NCBI RefSeq assembly: GCF_002019645.1
Contig: NZ_KV917374.1
Location: 5,292,369-5,356,368, forward strand
Source of the DNA: Litchfieldia alkalitelluris
GTDB lineage: Bacteria; Bacillota; Bacilli; Bacillales; Bacillaceae_L
Direction: 5' to 3'
DNA length: 64,000 nt
Shown: one piece after another, positions 54,024 through 63,587 of the stretch
Layout: each line of letters opens with the position of its first letter
Position numbering within the stretch: the stretch's first letter is position 1
Translations under genes and position numbers: made by a program
The notes under the pieces: generated by a model
What the model saw: the letters and a program-made list of their open reading frames with translations, nothing else
What the model was told of the DNA's origin: nothing
Database searches by the model: none

Positions 54024-55205
54024 TTATACTGTTTTTCTCTGCTTAAACAATAAAATGATATAAAGAATGATTGCTATGCAAACAGAAACAGCTGAGGTTT
54101 GATAGATTGTGTGATACCCGAATAAATGACCAATCTGCCCAAACAATAGAGCTCCAATTCCAACACCAAGGTCAAAGGAGGAGAAAAAGGTTGCAGTTGC
54201 CATTCCACGTCGATGCTTTGGGGATTTTTCAATTGCCCATGCTTGAAGTGCAGGCTGAACAGACCCAAATCCTATGCCATATAGGATTGCCGCTGAAATT
54301 AAAATGGTCATGTTCGGAAGCCATGCTAATAATACCATAGCAACCATAATACACACTGCACCAGGAATGAAAACCGCGCGATGGCCTTTTCTGTCATAAA
54401 TTTTACCTGCAAATGTTCTTGATGCCATTAACGCTAGGGCAAATACTAGAAAATACAATTGTATTCCCTCTATCCCTTTTTGCGCAGTATATAAAGGTAA
54501 AAAGGAGGCAATCCCTCCAAACGTTACCGTTATAAAGAATAAAAGCATGGCAGGCTCTAGTGCACTTTTTTCATAAATATCCCATTTACTCTTAGTCGTT
54601 GTTTGTTGTGTTAGATAAACTTGCTTATAATTGATTCGTGAAGATAGAAAAAATGCAGCAAGACCTAAAATTGCACAAATCATAAACAACTGTGAAAAAG
54701 ATATTATCCCTACTAGGATTAAACCTAGTGATGGACCAAAAGCTAATGCAATGTTTCCAGACAATCCATAGTAACCCATTCCTTCTCCACGTCGTTTTGG
54801 AGGAATAATATCACTAGCAATCGTGCCCGAGGCAGTGGTTGAAAACCCCCAACCGACTCCCTGGATTACTCTCATAAAAAACAAAAAGGCTATGGTAGGG
54901 AGAAAGCCAAAAGACCCCACAGCAATAACAAAAATAACTAAGCCCGTTAGATACACAAACCTTCTGCCCTTTGATTCTAAGGCGTGACCAGCATATGGAC
55001 GTACTAATAAAGCAGAAAAAGTAAATATCCCAACAACTGCACCAATTAGCTGATCATTTCCGCCCAGTTTCTCAACAAAAAGCGGTATCGTTGGTAAGGT
55101 CATCTGAAAACCTAGAAATATGAAGAAATTCGAAATGCAAATCAGCACAAAATCCCTGGTCCAAATCTTTTCTTTATGTAATGGTATCCCAGCTTGTGAA
55201 TCCAA
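54024..55205 (-). CDS. MFS transporter
   Basis: The 393-residue protein has twelve hydrophobic helices and major-facilitator motifs: RPYAGHALESKGRR (motif A) and GVGWGFSTTASGTIASD (motif C-like, found in drug exporters), with a second motif A-like loop FAGKIYDRKGHR. This suggests an efflux carrier of the DHA1 type. The TTG at 55205 is preferred because AGGAGGG lies just upstream; an earlier GTG lacks a site. It is monocistronic. The 55206-55444 gap behind it holds nothing I can support. Confidence 0.88.
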   Translation of the reverse strand: MDSQAGIPLHKEKIWTRDFVLICISNFFIFLGFQMTLPTIPLFVEKLGGNDQLIGAVVGIFTFSALLVRPYAGHALESKGRRFVYLTGLVIFVIAVGSFGFLPTIAFLFFMRVIQGVGWGFSTTASGTIASDIIPPKRRGEGMGYYGLSGNIALAFGPSLGLILVGIISFSQLFMICAILGLAAFFLSSRINYKQVYLTQQTTTKSKWDIYEKSALEPAMLLFFITVTFGGIASFLPLYTAQKGIEGIQLYFLVFALALMASRTFAGKIYDRKGHRAVFIPGAVCIMVAMVLLAWLPNMTILISAAILYGIGFGSVQPALQAWAIEKSPKHRRGMATATFFSSFDLGVGIGALLFGQIGHLFGYHTIYQTSAVSVCIAIILYIILLFKQRKTV

Positions 55206-55444
55206 AAAAGCCCTCCTATTCTTTATCACATAGATGTATTGTCATGTTCAAAAAAGGAATAATAAAGAACTTCCAATTTTAAGGGTATAACTAAACATCA
55301 TGAAATTCAAGCAAAAGGCAAGGCAGACAAGCAATTGCCAACTTATTTTGTTAACAGTAAGCTGGAGTTCAGATAAAAATCAGCTCTAATTAACAAACCA
55401 GCAAGCGGTAAAGTTGTGACATTTAATCCTACAACTCACAAAAA

Positions 55445-56898
55445 TCAACTTAATACAAACGACTTAAAGTCCAACTTCCCAGAACCTTTATAAGTAAAAT
55501 AGAGCGCCTGTCTCCCATTTTTTATATTTATCCCTGAATTAATACACGTAAATACTTTACTTGGCTCAATTCTAACTTTTGCAATTGGCTCTGAATATAG
55601 GCCTGTAGATACTAACATATATCCAGATGCGTTACCACGAACACATACAGAAATTCCCTGAAGATCTGATATCATGAAATACTTAAACCCTGCAATTGAT
55701 CCATCTCTCATATTTGCAATGTATTGGGTTGGATTATTTTCTCTATCTTTTCCACTTTGCGTAAAGTATGGGTGATTTTTAAAAGTGATGTTTCCAAAAT
55801 AGACACCATACCTACCTGCACCATTAGCCGACATAAGATGACAAGCAATACGAGCTTCATACTCTCCTGTCCCTTTTAATGGCCCGTTGTTTAATCCAGA
55901 GCTTGTTAGTTCTACCTGTGGAATACTTCCATCCTCTTTTATCTCAATGGGTTCCGCAAGAGCTTGTCTGGAATAATGATGCCTGTTTGTTTGTCTATGA
56001 TAGAATACATACCATTTACCTTCAACTTCAACAATACTTCCGTGGTTGTTACCGATGTAATTATAAGCATCTCGATCTGAGCTACAGCCATTTATGTATA
56101 AGTCTCCATTGCTTATGATGGTGCCACCATAAACAAACCCACCAGTGGGACTTTTACTTGTTGCATAACAAAGCTCATGACCGTTTATAGAAGAATAGAT
56201 AAAGTAATAGGTATCGTTAATTTTTCTAATCGAGCTTGCTTCAAAGAACTCATGTCCTTCAAAGCCAGTCCCCTCTGCTTTCCCAACTTTTTGAAAAATC
56301 AGCTTAGGCTCACCAACAACCGTCTTCATATCAGGCTTTAATTCAATCACATATCCGCCTTCAAATGTCCGTTTCTTCCATCCTTCAGAAACCTTGGCAC
56401 CCCTTTTCTAGGTGCGAATCCTGAATAAAGATACACGCTTCCATCATCATCAACGAGGACTCCTGGATCAAATAAAAACGGATCACCACTACTATTCGAT
56501 AATTTACGGCCGTCCGGATAACCTACATAGCCATAAAACTCATATGTTCCGGCAGGTGTATCACAAACTGCCACCGATATCACACTTTGAAACATAACCG
56601 TATAATACAAGTAATATCGTCCATCTTTCCCCTTAGCAACATCAGGCGCATACATTTGATATAATCCTAGCTTATTCATCGGATCTTGATTTTTCTTATA
56701 GATAACTCCTTCATATCTCCAATCACTAAGGTCATTAACAGGAGCAGACCAGCAAACATAATTGTTCATGCAAAAAAGCTTTCCATTAAATCTATCATGC
56801 GAACCATATACATATAACCTATCTCCAAATACGTAAGGCTCTCCATCTGGAATATATTCATAACTTGGTAGATATGGATTAAAACATTGATTTTTCAT
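55445..56898 (-). pseudogene. GH43 glycoside hydrolase, frameshifted
   Basis: Two minus-strand frames join to one GH43 enzyme of about 480 residues. The first has the general-base Asp region (YIPDGEPYVFGDRLYVYGSH) and MYAPDVAKG. The second has the acid Glu in HEFFEASSIRKI, NHGSIVEVEGKWYVFYHR and a C-terminal beta-sandwich. The frame is lost at an AAAAGGGG run (56400-56408, read on the minus strand); one base fewer restores APRKGAKVSEGWKKRTFEGG. There is no signal peptide, so it would act inside the cell on arabino- or xylo-oligosaccharides. It may be a real mutation, a phase-variable tract or a sequencing error. Confidence 0.85.
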
Positions 56899-56960
56899 AA
56901 GTCTTTAAAACCAGCTTCCCATATAAGATTTTCCTCTTGGTATTTTATTCAAAACCCCTC

Positions 56961-56973
56961 TTAAACGCTTACA
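56961..56973 (-). promoter_or_regulatory. Candidate cre site of the GH43 gene
   Basis: TGTAAGCGTTTAA on the minus strand matches the CcpA consensus at all but the last base. It lies about 65 bases upstream of the GH43 start. Catabolite repression would fit a sugar-chain hydrolase. The rest of 56899-57210 is AT-rich promoter DNA. Confidence 0.6.
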
Positions 56974-57210
56974 GCTAAAATATTCAAAGCGCTATCCTAT
57001 AACCTAAGCTTAACCTAATTAATCATCAAAGGACTATCAACCAAAAGTTATAAGGCGTAAACGATTAGTTGTAACTTGATTAGAAATGGTGGTTAAATAT
57101 ATAAAACAATAACTTTTCTTTCAATTGCGAAAATACCGATATAATTTTATTTTATTTCGACTTCCGAACTGTTAAGATAGAGTTATAGTTTTAATATTGG
57201 AGGGATTAAT

Positions 57211-59211
57211 ATGACTAAACGTCCTATTACAGCAGAAGATTTATGTAAATTTAAGTTTGTAGGAGACCCTAAGGTATCTCCTAACAAAGACAAAGCTGCT
57301 TATGTATTAACACATGTTGATCAAGAAAAAGATGGCTACTATTCTTATATTTATTTAACTGATTTAAAAGGTGAAGGTAGACAATATACCTCTCATTATT
57401 CAAAAGATAGCTTAGTAAAAGATACTGCGCCAAAATGGTCACCAGATGGAAGTACACTTGCTTTCCGTTCTAACCGTTCAGGCAAAAATCAAGTTTGGCT
57501 CTTACATACTAATGGTGGTGAAGCTGTTCAATTAACAGACGTAAAACAAGGAATTGGTGATTTTGTTTGGTCTCCAGACGGAAAACAGCTTGCTCTTACA
57601 ATAACTGGAGAATTAAAGCTTAGCTCTGATAAAGACGATGAGAAAAAAGAAGAAAAAAGTGATGTAAAGGTCATTACAAGACTTCGTTATAAAGGTGATG
57701 GAGTTGGTATTTATAACGATGACCGTAAGCACGTGTATTTATTGGACATTGAAGCAAAGTCATATACAAAGATAACTGAAGGAGAGCATGATTTCTCTCA
57801 GCCTCGTTTCACTCCAGACGGCAAAAGCTTGTTCTATATTGGCACAAAAGCAGAAGATAAAGAGTGGGGCTACCTCCCTGCTATTTGGAAATACGATATC
57901 TCGTCTAAAGAAGAGAGCCTTTTTTATCAAGGTAACGGATATCTGATGTCACCTTCTATTTCACCAGACGGTAAGTGGCTAGCAGTTGCAGGTCATACAC
58001 GTGGTGAAAGAAGTCAAGGAAATTCAAATGTTCTGTTATTTTCTTTAGAAACTGCTAAATTAACAAATTTAACTGACAGCTTTGACTATACTGTTGGAAA
58101 CCTTGTCGGTGTTGATGCAAAGTATGACACAGCTGAATTTCAATTAATCTGGGATTCTACTAGTACTAACATTTTCTTCAGTGCAACAGTTGGCGGAGAT
58201 TGCCAGTTATTTAAAGTAGATATAGACGGTAAAGTTTCAGCTGCTCTATCTCCTTCTGTCGCATCAGTTACATCTTATGATTTAGTAAGTGATGATCAAG
58301 CTGTCCTTGTTCTTGCAACACCACTTTCTACTGGAGACCTAGTCACTCAAGACTTATCGAATGTAGAAAATGTTGTTCAGCTAACTGATTGGAATCAAGA
58401 ACTATATAACGAGGTTCACTTAAGTACTCCTGAGAATTTCAATTACAAAAGTACAGATGGCTGGGAAATTGAAGGATGGGTTATGAAGCCTTATGGATTT
58501 GAAGAAGGTAAAAAATATCCAATGATCCTTGAAATTCACGGTGGACCAGCAACAGCTTACGGAAATGGGTTACACCATGAAATGCAATTAATGGCTTCAA
58601 AAGGGTATGTTGTTCTTTACACAAATCCACGAGGAAGCCATGGCTATGGTCATGAATTTGTAAATGCAGTAATTGGTGATTATGGTGGAATGGATTATGA
58701 AGATATTATGGCAGGTGTAGATTATGCCCTAGAAAACTATAACTACATCGACACTGACCAATTATTCGTAACTGGTGGTAGCTATGGTGGATATATGACA
58801 AACGTTATTGTTACTCGTACAGAGCGTTTCAAAGCTGCAGTTACTCAACGTAGTATTTGTAACTGGCATAGCTTCTACGGGACTAGTGACATTGGTTTCT
58901 TCTTCACTGAATGGCAGCACGGACATGCAGACCTTTGGGACGATGTTGAAAAGTTATTAAAGATCTCACCATTGACTTATGCTCGTGATGTAAAAACACC
59001 AACACTTATCCTACACAGCGAACAAGACTTACGTTGTCCAATGGAGCAAGCAGAGCAATGGTATATCGCCCTGAAACGTCTAGGTGTAGAAACAAAACTA
59101 GTCCGCTTCCCAGACGAAAACCATGACCTTTCTCGCTCTGGTAAACCAAAGCACCGCTTGGAGCGTCTACAACACCTTATTGGCTGGTTTGATGATCGCT
59201 TAGAAGCATAG
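57211..59211 (+). CDS. S9 family prolyl oligopeptidase-like peptidase
   Basis: The 666-residue protein has a beta-propeller N-terminal half with WSPDG/TPDG/SPDG repeats (about 65-380). The C-terminal alpha/beta hydrolase domain carries the triad Ser524 (GGSYGGYM), Asp606 (SEQDLRCP) and His638 (DENHDLS). This is the acylaminoacyl peptidase/YuxL type of the S9 family, which trims small peptides in the cytoplasm. There is no signal peptide. GGAGGG precedes the ATG. It is monocistronic with a terminator. Confidence 0.94.
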   Translation: MTKRPITAEDLCKFKFVGDPKVSPNKDKAAYVLTHVDQEKDGYYSYIYLTDLKGEGRQYTSHYSKDSLVKDTAPKWSPDGSTLAFRSNRSGKNQVWLLHTNGGEAVQLTDVKQGIGDFVWSPDGKQLALTITGELKLSSDKDDEKKEEKSDVKVITRLRYKGDGVGIYNDDRKHVYLLDIEAKSYTKITEGEHDFSQPRFTPDGKSLFYIGTKAEDKEWGYLPAIWKYDISSKEESLFYQGNGYLMSPSISPDGKWLAVAGHTRGERSQGNSNVLLFSLETAKLTNLTDSFDYTVGNLVGVDAKYDTAEFQLIWDSTSTNIFFSATVGGDCQLFKVDIDGKVSAALSPSVASVTSYDLVSDDQAVLVLATPLSTGDLVTQDLSNVENVVQLTDWNQELYNEVHLSTPENFNYKSTDGWEIEGWVMKPYGFEEGKKYPMILEIHGGPATAYGNGLHHEMQLMASKGYVVLYTNPRGSHGYGHEFVNAVIGDYGGMDYEDIMAGVDYALENYNYIDTDQLFVTGGSYGGYMTNVIVTRTERFKAAVTQRSICNWHSFYGTSDIGFFFTEWQHGHADLWDDVEKLLKISPLTYARDVKTPTLILHSEQDLRCPMEQAEQWYIALKRLGVETKLVRFPDENHDLSRSGKPKHRLERLQHLIGWFDDRLEA

Positions 59212-59286
59212 GGACGGTTCTAGCGCTTCCCTCAAGTTTTTAAAATTGGGGAAGGTTCTTCTAGAAAAAAATCGGAAATCTCCGCC

Positions 59287-59326
59287 AAAAGGGCACAACT
59301 AGTGATCTAGTCGTGCCCTTTTCTTG
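59287..59326 (+). terminator. Terminator of the S9 peptidase gene
   Basis: AAGGGCAC-ACTAG pairs with CTAGT-GTGCCCTT around TGAT, followed by TTCTTG. Confidence 0.85.
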
Positions 59327-59387
59327 TTAAGCAATCTAATAGAATATAGATCTTATGAGGTAAGGACAACTAAAGATCTAAAGAAAC

Positions 59388-59459
59388 AAAAAAAGTATTC
59401 TTTCTAGAATTGTTTGGTTTGAAGAGTAAACCAAACACTAAAGAATACTTTTTATTTTT
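59388..59459. repeat. Large two-part inverted repeat
   Basis: AAAAAGTATTCTTT pairs with AAAGAATACTTTTT, and inside it GTTTGGTTT pairs with AAACCAAAC, giving a 72-bp cruciform-capable hairpin with T-rich ends. It may be a second terminator or a small remnant of a mobile inverted-repeat element. Confidence 0.7.
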
Positions 59460-59505
59460 AGAAGCCTTATAAATAGCCACCACGTTGCGTTCTCACTCTT
59501 CTTAT

Positions 59506-59536
59506 GTTTTGACTATAATTTAAACGGGAATATAAA
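59506..59536 (+). promoter_or_regulatory. Promoter of the GlsB-type gene
   Basis: TTGACT (59509-59514) and TATAAA (59531-59536) are 16 bases apart, a fair sigma-A promoter. Overlapping it, GTTTTG and GGGAAT 14 bases apart resemble a sigma-B promoter. The latter would suit a general stress gene but is a weak match. Confidence 0.45.
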
Positions 59537-59634
59537 TAAACAAGTAACCATGCACTAAATAGAATAAAGTCAATGAATACAACGACTTCATGACTTTATG
59601 GAATTACATATCTAACATAAGGGAGTGGTGAGAA

Positions 59635-59883
59635 GTGGAATTGATATTATATTTAATCATGGGAGGAATTATTGGATGGTTCGCTGGGTTACTACTTCGC
59701 AAGGATGTCCCAGGTGGAATACTTGGTAATGTAATTGCTGGGATTTTAGGTTCTTGGATTGGTGGGCAATTATTAGGTCATTTTGGACCAACAATTTTTG
59801 ATATTGCTTTTTTCCCTGCTCTCATTGGAGCTGTTATCTTTGTTTTCCTTCTAGGTTTAATGACTAAAGTAATGAAAAAATAA
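59635..59883 (+). CDS. GlsB/YeaQ/YmgE family stress-response membrane protein
   Basis: The 82-residue protein has three membrane helices with the family's glycine pattern: MGGIIGWFAGLL, GNVIAGILGSWIGG and PALIGAVIFVFLLGL. It starts at GTG 59635 with GGGAG upstream. Members are induced by general stress in several bacteria; the function is unknown. It is monocistronic. Confidence 0.9.
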   Translation: MELILYLIMGGIIGWFAGLLLRKDVPGGILGNVIAGILGSWIGGQLLGHFGPTIFDIAFFPALIGAVIFVFLLGLMTKVMKK

Positions 59884-60155
59884 GAATTCATAGAGACAAT
59901 TATTCAAGACTTCCAAACAACACAGGCAAAATCGTCCCTTTTTAAACTAAGAATATACAAAGAGGAAACTTTTACAAAGGTTTAATTAGCTGATACTCCT
60001 GTATGCAAAAACAAGATAATATGGACAAAACCCTGATGACACAGGACTTATTATGGATGATTTTCCATACAAAACAGGCTATTAATCTATAATCTAGTCG
60101 AATTTTGTCATTTTTTTTATTTTACTATTGATATTTTTAGAATAAGTTGTTACTC

Positions 60156-60325
60156 TTAAGAAGCATTATTTTTGGAAAGCAAATATTCAATTATTTCTAT
60201 CAGGTCTTTCCAAGCAGATAATTTTGACCACTTCCTAACCGGAGTAAAGGCCATACGGACAGCCGGGTCAAATGCCGATTGGCAACCTTTCGTTGCCTTA
60301 TTGATTGAGTTTGAAGCTCAAATTT
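60156..60325 (-). pseudogene. Short coding remnant, unidentified
   Basis: A minus-strand frame open from about 60322 to TAA 60156 encodes INKATKGCQSAFDPAVRM, continuing to a helical end. It has no start codon with a ribosome-binding site. The region is richer in GC than its surroundings and contains a GGCAAC/GTTGCC hairpin. It may be the end of a decayed gene or a structured RNA. The rest of 59884-60400 shows nothing I can support. Confidence 0.3.
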
Positions 60326-60429
60326 TATAAGTTGGTTACTTTACAACCAGTGCATAATTGCACATCAACTTGTGAAACGGTCAATAAGAGTAGTAAAAGT
60401 AATTATTTGCTATATAGACTCTGATCCTA

Positions 60430-60597
60430 TTAAGATATAATTCGAATATTTAAGACTTTCTATAAACATGTCCACGCCTAATCGCTAGGACATATAGAAT
60501 ATGACCTTAATCGTCATACATAAGGTCCTTAATATTGATAAATTATATCTCCAGCAAGTGTTGTGCGCTACTATGCGTTTACACTTGCTTTTTTATT
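60430..60597 (+). promoter_or_regulatory. Structured leader with terminator upstream of the norspermidine genes
   Basis: GACCTTA pairs with TAAGGTC (about 60501-60530) inside a GGAC/GTCC pair. 30 bases on, AGCAAGTGT pairs with ACACTTGCT and runs into TTTTTTATTT (60552-60597), a strong terminator. No gene ends within 650 bases upstream, so the terminator most likely lies in the leader of the next operon, 114 bases before its start. That is the form of an attenuator. No known riboswitch was recognised. Confidence 0.5.
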
Positions 60598-60710
60598 TGA
60601 AATTTCTTTTGGGTTCAGAGTATTTTATTTCTTCCTATAAACAACAAAACGGTTGATACACCTCGCAAGGTTGTTTAGGAAAATCTATTTAGAGTTAGGA
60701 GATAAGGGAA

Positions 60711-61949
60711 ATGGGAAAAGCACTTATTATCGGTTGTGGTGGAGTAGCTTCAGTAGCTATCCACAAATGTGTTCAAAATAGTGATGTATTTGAGGAAATT
60801 TGTATTGCAAGTCGTACGAAGTCAAAATGTGATGACTTGAAAGCTAAGTTAGACGGTGGAAAAACAAAAATTACAACTGCACAAGTTGATGCAAATAATG
60901 TTGATGAATTGATTGCTCTAATTGAAGAGGTAAAACCAGACATCGTAATGAACCTTGCGTTACCATATCAAGACTTAACAATCATGGATGCTTGTCTTGC
61001 TACAAAAACGCATTACATGGACACTGCAAACTATGAGCCAGAAGATACAGCAAAATTTGAATATAAATGGCAGTGGGATTACCGTGAGCGTTTCGAAAAA
61101 GCTGGAATTACAGCTCTATTAGGAAGCGGATTTGACCCAGGTGTAACAGGTGTTTTCTCTGCACATGCACTTAAGCATCACTTTGATGAAATTGAATATA
61201 TTGATATTCTTGACTGTAATGGTGGGGATCATGGTTATCCATTTGCAACGAACTTTAATCCTGAGATTAACATTCGTGAGGTTTCTGCGAACGGAAGATA
61301 CTGGGAAAATGGCGAGTGGATTGAAACTGCACCAATGGAAATCAAGCGAGAATATAATTTCGCTGAAGTTGGTATGAAGGATATGTACTTACTGTACCAT
61401 GAAGAACTAGAATCTCTTGCAGTAAACATTCCAGGACTTAAGCGTATCCGTTTCTTTATGACATTTGGTCAAAGCTATTTAACACACCTTAAAGCTCTTG
61501 AAAATGTTGGAATGACTTCTATTGAGCCGATTGAATTCGAAGGAAAACAAATCATTCCTCTTCAATTCTTAAAGGCTGTATTACCAGACCCAGCATCACT
61601 TGGGCCACGTACAGTTGGTAAAACAAATATCGGTTGTATCTTCCAAGGTAAAAAAGATGGAAAAGATAAAACATATTATGTTTACAATGTATGCGATCAT
61701 CAAGAGTGTTACAAAGAAGTTGGTTCTCAAGCTATTTCTTATACAACTGGTGTACCAGCAATGATTGGTGCAATGATGATTATGACTGGAAAGTGGAATA
61801 AACCAGGCGTATTTAATATTGAGGAATTTGATCCAGATCCATTCATGGAAGAATTAAACAAATGGGGACTTCCATGGCAGGAAGATCATAATCCAGTTCT
61901 TGTAGACGGAAAGCCTGAAACAGCAAAAGAACCGGAGCTAGTTCGATAA
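60711..61949 (+). CDS. Carboxynorspermidine synthase (saccharopine dehydrogenase family)
   Basis: The 412-residue protein has an N-terminal Rossmann motif LIIGCGGVASVAIHK and the carboxynorspermidine dehydrogenase pattern NLALPYQDLTIMDACL, YMDTANYEP and GSGFDPGVTGVFSAHAL. It joins L-aspartate semialdehyde to diaminopropane or putrescine with NADPH, giving carboxynorspermidine or carboxyspermidine. The decarboxylase follows after one base, which confirms the assignment. AGGAGA precedes the ATG. Confidence 0.93.
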   Translation: MGKALIIGCGGVASVAIHKCVQNSDVFEEICIASRTKSKCDDLKAKLDGGKTKITTAQVDANNVDELIALIEEVKPDIVMNLALPYQDLTIMDACLATKTHYMDTANYEPEDTAKFEYKWQWDYRERFEKAGITALLGSGFDPGVTGVFSAHALKHHFDEIEYIDILDCNGGDHGYPFATNFNPEINIREVSANGRYWENGEWIETAPMEIKREYNFAEVGMKDMYLLYHEELESLAVNIPGLKRIRFFMTFGQSYLTHLKALENVGMTSIEPIEFEGKQIIPLQFLKAVLPDPASLGPRTVGKTNIGCIFQGKKDGKDKTYYVYNVCDHQECYKEVGSQAISYTTGVPAMIGAMMIMTGKWNKPGVFNIEEFDPDPFMEELNKWGLPWQEDHNPVLVDGKPETAKEPELVR

Positions 61950-61950
61950 A

Positions 61951-63078
61951 ATGAGGTTCGAAGAATTACCAACACCATGTTATGTAATTGACGAAGGACT
62001 TTTAGAAAAAAACTTAAAAATCCTTAACGGCGTTAGAAACCGTACAGGATGTAAGATTATCTTGGCACAAAAAGCATTTTCAATGTATAAGCTGTATCCT
62101 CTTATTGGTGAATATTTAGATGGTACGACTGCAAGTGGCTTATACGAAGCTCTTCTTGGTCATGAAGAAATGGGCAAAGAAAACCATGTCTTTGCCCCAG
62201 CATTCCGGGATGATGAAATCGATGAAGTGATTTCAATTTGTGACCATATCATTTTTAATTCCTTCTCGCAGCTGGAAAGATATAAGGATAAAGTGCTTAA
62301 AGCCGGCAAAAAAGTTGGTTTGCGCATAAATCCTGAACGTTCCACGCAAGATGGACATGATATCTATGATCCATGTGCTCCTGGTTCTCGTTTTGGGGTA
62401 ACTAAATCTCAGTTCCGTCCCGATTTGCTCGAAGGCGTTTCTGGCCTGCATTTTCACACACTTTGTCAACAAAACTCTGACGATTTAGCTAAGACACTTG
62501 AAGCTGTAATTGAAAAGTTTGGTGAGTATCTTCCACAGATGGAATGGATTAACTTCGGCGGCGGTCACCATATTACAAGAGTAGACTATGATATTCCATT
62601 ACTAGAAGAGTGTATCAAGAAAATGCAAGATAACTATGGATTAGAAGTATATCTAGAGCCAGGTGAAGCAGTTGCGCTGAATGCAGGTTACTTAATCACA
62701 ACGGTCCTTGATACGATTAAAAACGGAATGGATATCGCTATTCTTGATACGTCTGCATCATGCCACATGCCTGACGTATTGGAAATGCCTTATCGCCCAC
62801 CTCTTTTTGGGTCAGGTGAAACAGGGGAAAAACCATTTACGTATCGCCTTGGTGGACAAACATGTATGGCTGGAGATGTGATTGGAGATTATTCCTTTGA
62901 TCAGCCATTACAGCTTGGAGATCGTTTAGTATTTGGTGATATGGCCATTTATTCAATGGTTAAAAACACTACGTTTAACGGAATGGCACTTCCAGCAATC
63001 GCTGTTCAAGATAAAGATGGTAACTGTCGTGTCGAGCACCAATTTGGTTATCAAGATTTTAAGATGAGACTAGCATAA
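61951..63078 (+). CDS. nspC: Carboxynorspermidine decarboxylase NspC
   Basis: The 375-residue PLP enzyme is a fold-type III (alanine racemase-like) decarboxylase. The PLP lysine K41 lies in LAQKAFSM, the phosphate-binding NFGGGHH and LEPGEAV motifs follow, and the catalytic Cys271 is in SASCHMPD. It turns carboxynorspermidine/carboxyspermidine into norspermidine/spermidine. Its ATG is one base after the synthase stop and has only GGAGC in front, so translation is coupled. A terminator follows. Confidence 0.94.
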   Translation: MRFEELPTPCYVIDEGLLEKNLKILNGVRNRTGCKIILAQKAFSMYKLYPLIGEYLDGTTASGLYEALLGHEEMGKENHVFAPAFRDDEIDEVISICDHIIFNSFSQLERYKDKVLKAGKKVGLRINPERSTQDGHDIYDPCAPGSRFGVTKSQFRPDLLEGVSGLHFHTLCQQNSDDLAKTLEAVIEKFGEYLPQMEWINFGGGHHITRVDYDIPLLEECIKKMQDNYGLEVYLEPGEAVALNAGYLITTVLDTIKNGMDIAILDTSASCHMPDVLEMPYRPPLFGSGETGEKPFTYRLGGQTCMAGDVIGDYSFDQPLQLGDRLVFGDMAIYSMVKNTTFNGMALPAIAVQDKDGNCRVEHQFGYQDFKMRLA

Positions 63079-63083
63079 ATAGT

Positions 63084-63123
63084 TTAAACCAGATTTCTAT
63101 TTGTAGAAATCTGGTTTTTTATT
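63084..63123 (+). terminator. Terminator of the norspermidine operon
   Basis: A perfect stem AAACCAGATTTCTA pairs with its complement around TTTG, followed by TTTTTTATTTTTT. Confidence 0.92.
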
Positions 63124-63239
63124 TTTTTAAGCAAAGGGAATTAAAAATTCAAAATATTCATCATTACTTCATATTTATACACTTCTGTTCAGCAAATTCG
63201 TGTATAATATACAAAAACGGGTAAAAGAGAGATGATATT

Positions 63240-63491
63240 TTGTTGTACAAAAGTCTAGAATTTAAAAATGCAGCTGGTCAAAAAGTAAAAATCATTGAAA
63301 TTCCTGTGGTAGGAAACACTAATCATTATTACTTTATGATCCAAGCACGTTTACAACATTTCATTTCAAAGCTTTATAATAGGCCACAAGAAAAAACATG
63401 CTATTCATTTCGTGAATATATGAAATTGAAAATGAATTGGACTGATTTTAACAATTTATTTAGTATGGAGGAGTTAAGAAATAACTCTTAA
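63240..63491 (+). CDS. Small hypothetical protein, 83 residues
   Basis: A TTG start at 63240 (or the TTG one codon before) with AGAGAGA upstream opens a basic protein beginning MLYKSLEFKNAAGQKVKIIE. It is rich in Tyr, Phe, Asn and Lys, with predicted beta then alpha structure and no membrane segment. I do not recognise the family. It has its own terminator, which supports a real gene. Confidence 0.6.
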   Translation: MLYKSLEFKNAAGQKVKIIEIPVVGNTNHYYFMIQARLQHFISKLYNRPQEKTCYSFREYMKLKMNWTDFNNLFSMEELRNNS

Positions 63492-63508
63492 TATAATGAT
63501 TTAAATGA

Positions 63509-63543
63509 TAAAACACTCTATCTTCTTAAGATGGAGTGTTTTC
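63509..63543 (+). terminator. Terminator of the small hypothetical gene
   Basis: AAAACACTC-ATCTT pairs with AAGAT-GAGTGTTTT around CTT, 18 bases past the stop. Confidence 0.85.
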
Positions 63544-63587
63544 CATTTCACAGTTGTACTCTTCACAACTATAATGTTGGTTATTTC

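Noticed and set aside
60230-60330. Known riboswitch upstream of the norspermidine operon
   Set aside because: I could not match conserved blocks of any riboswitch class that I can recall; the stretch is kept only as an unidentified remnant.
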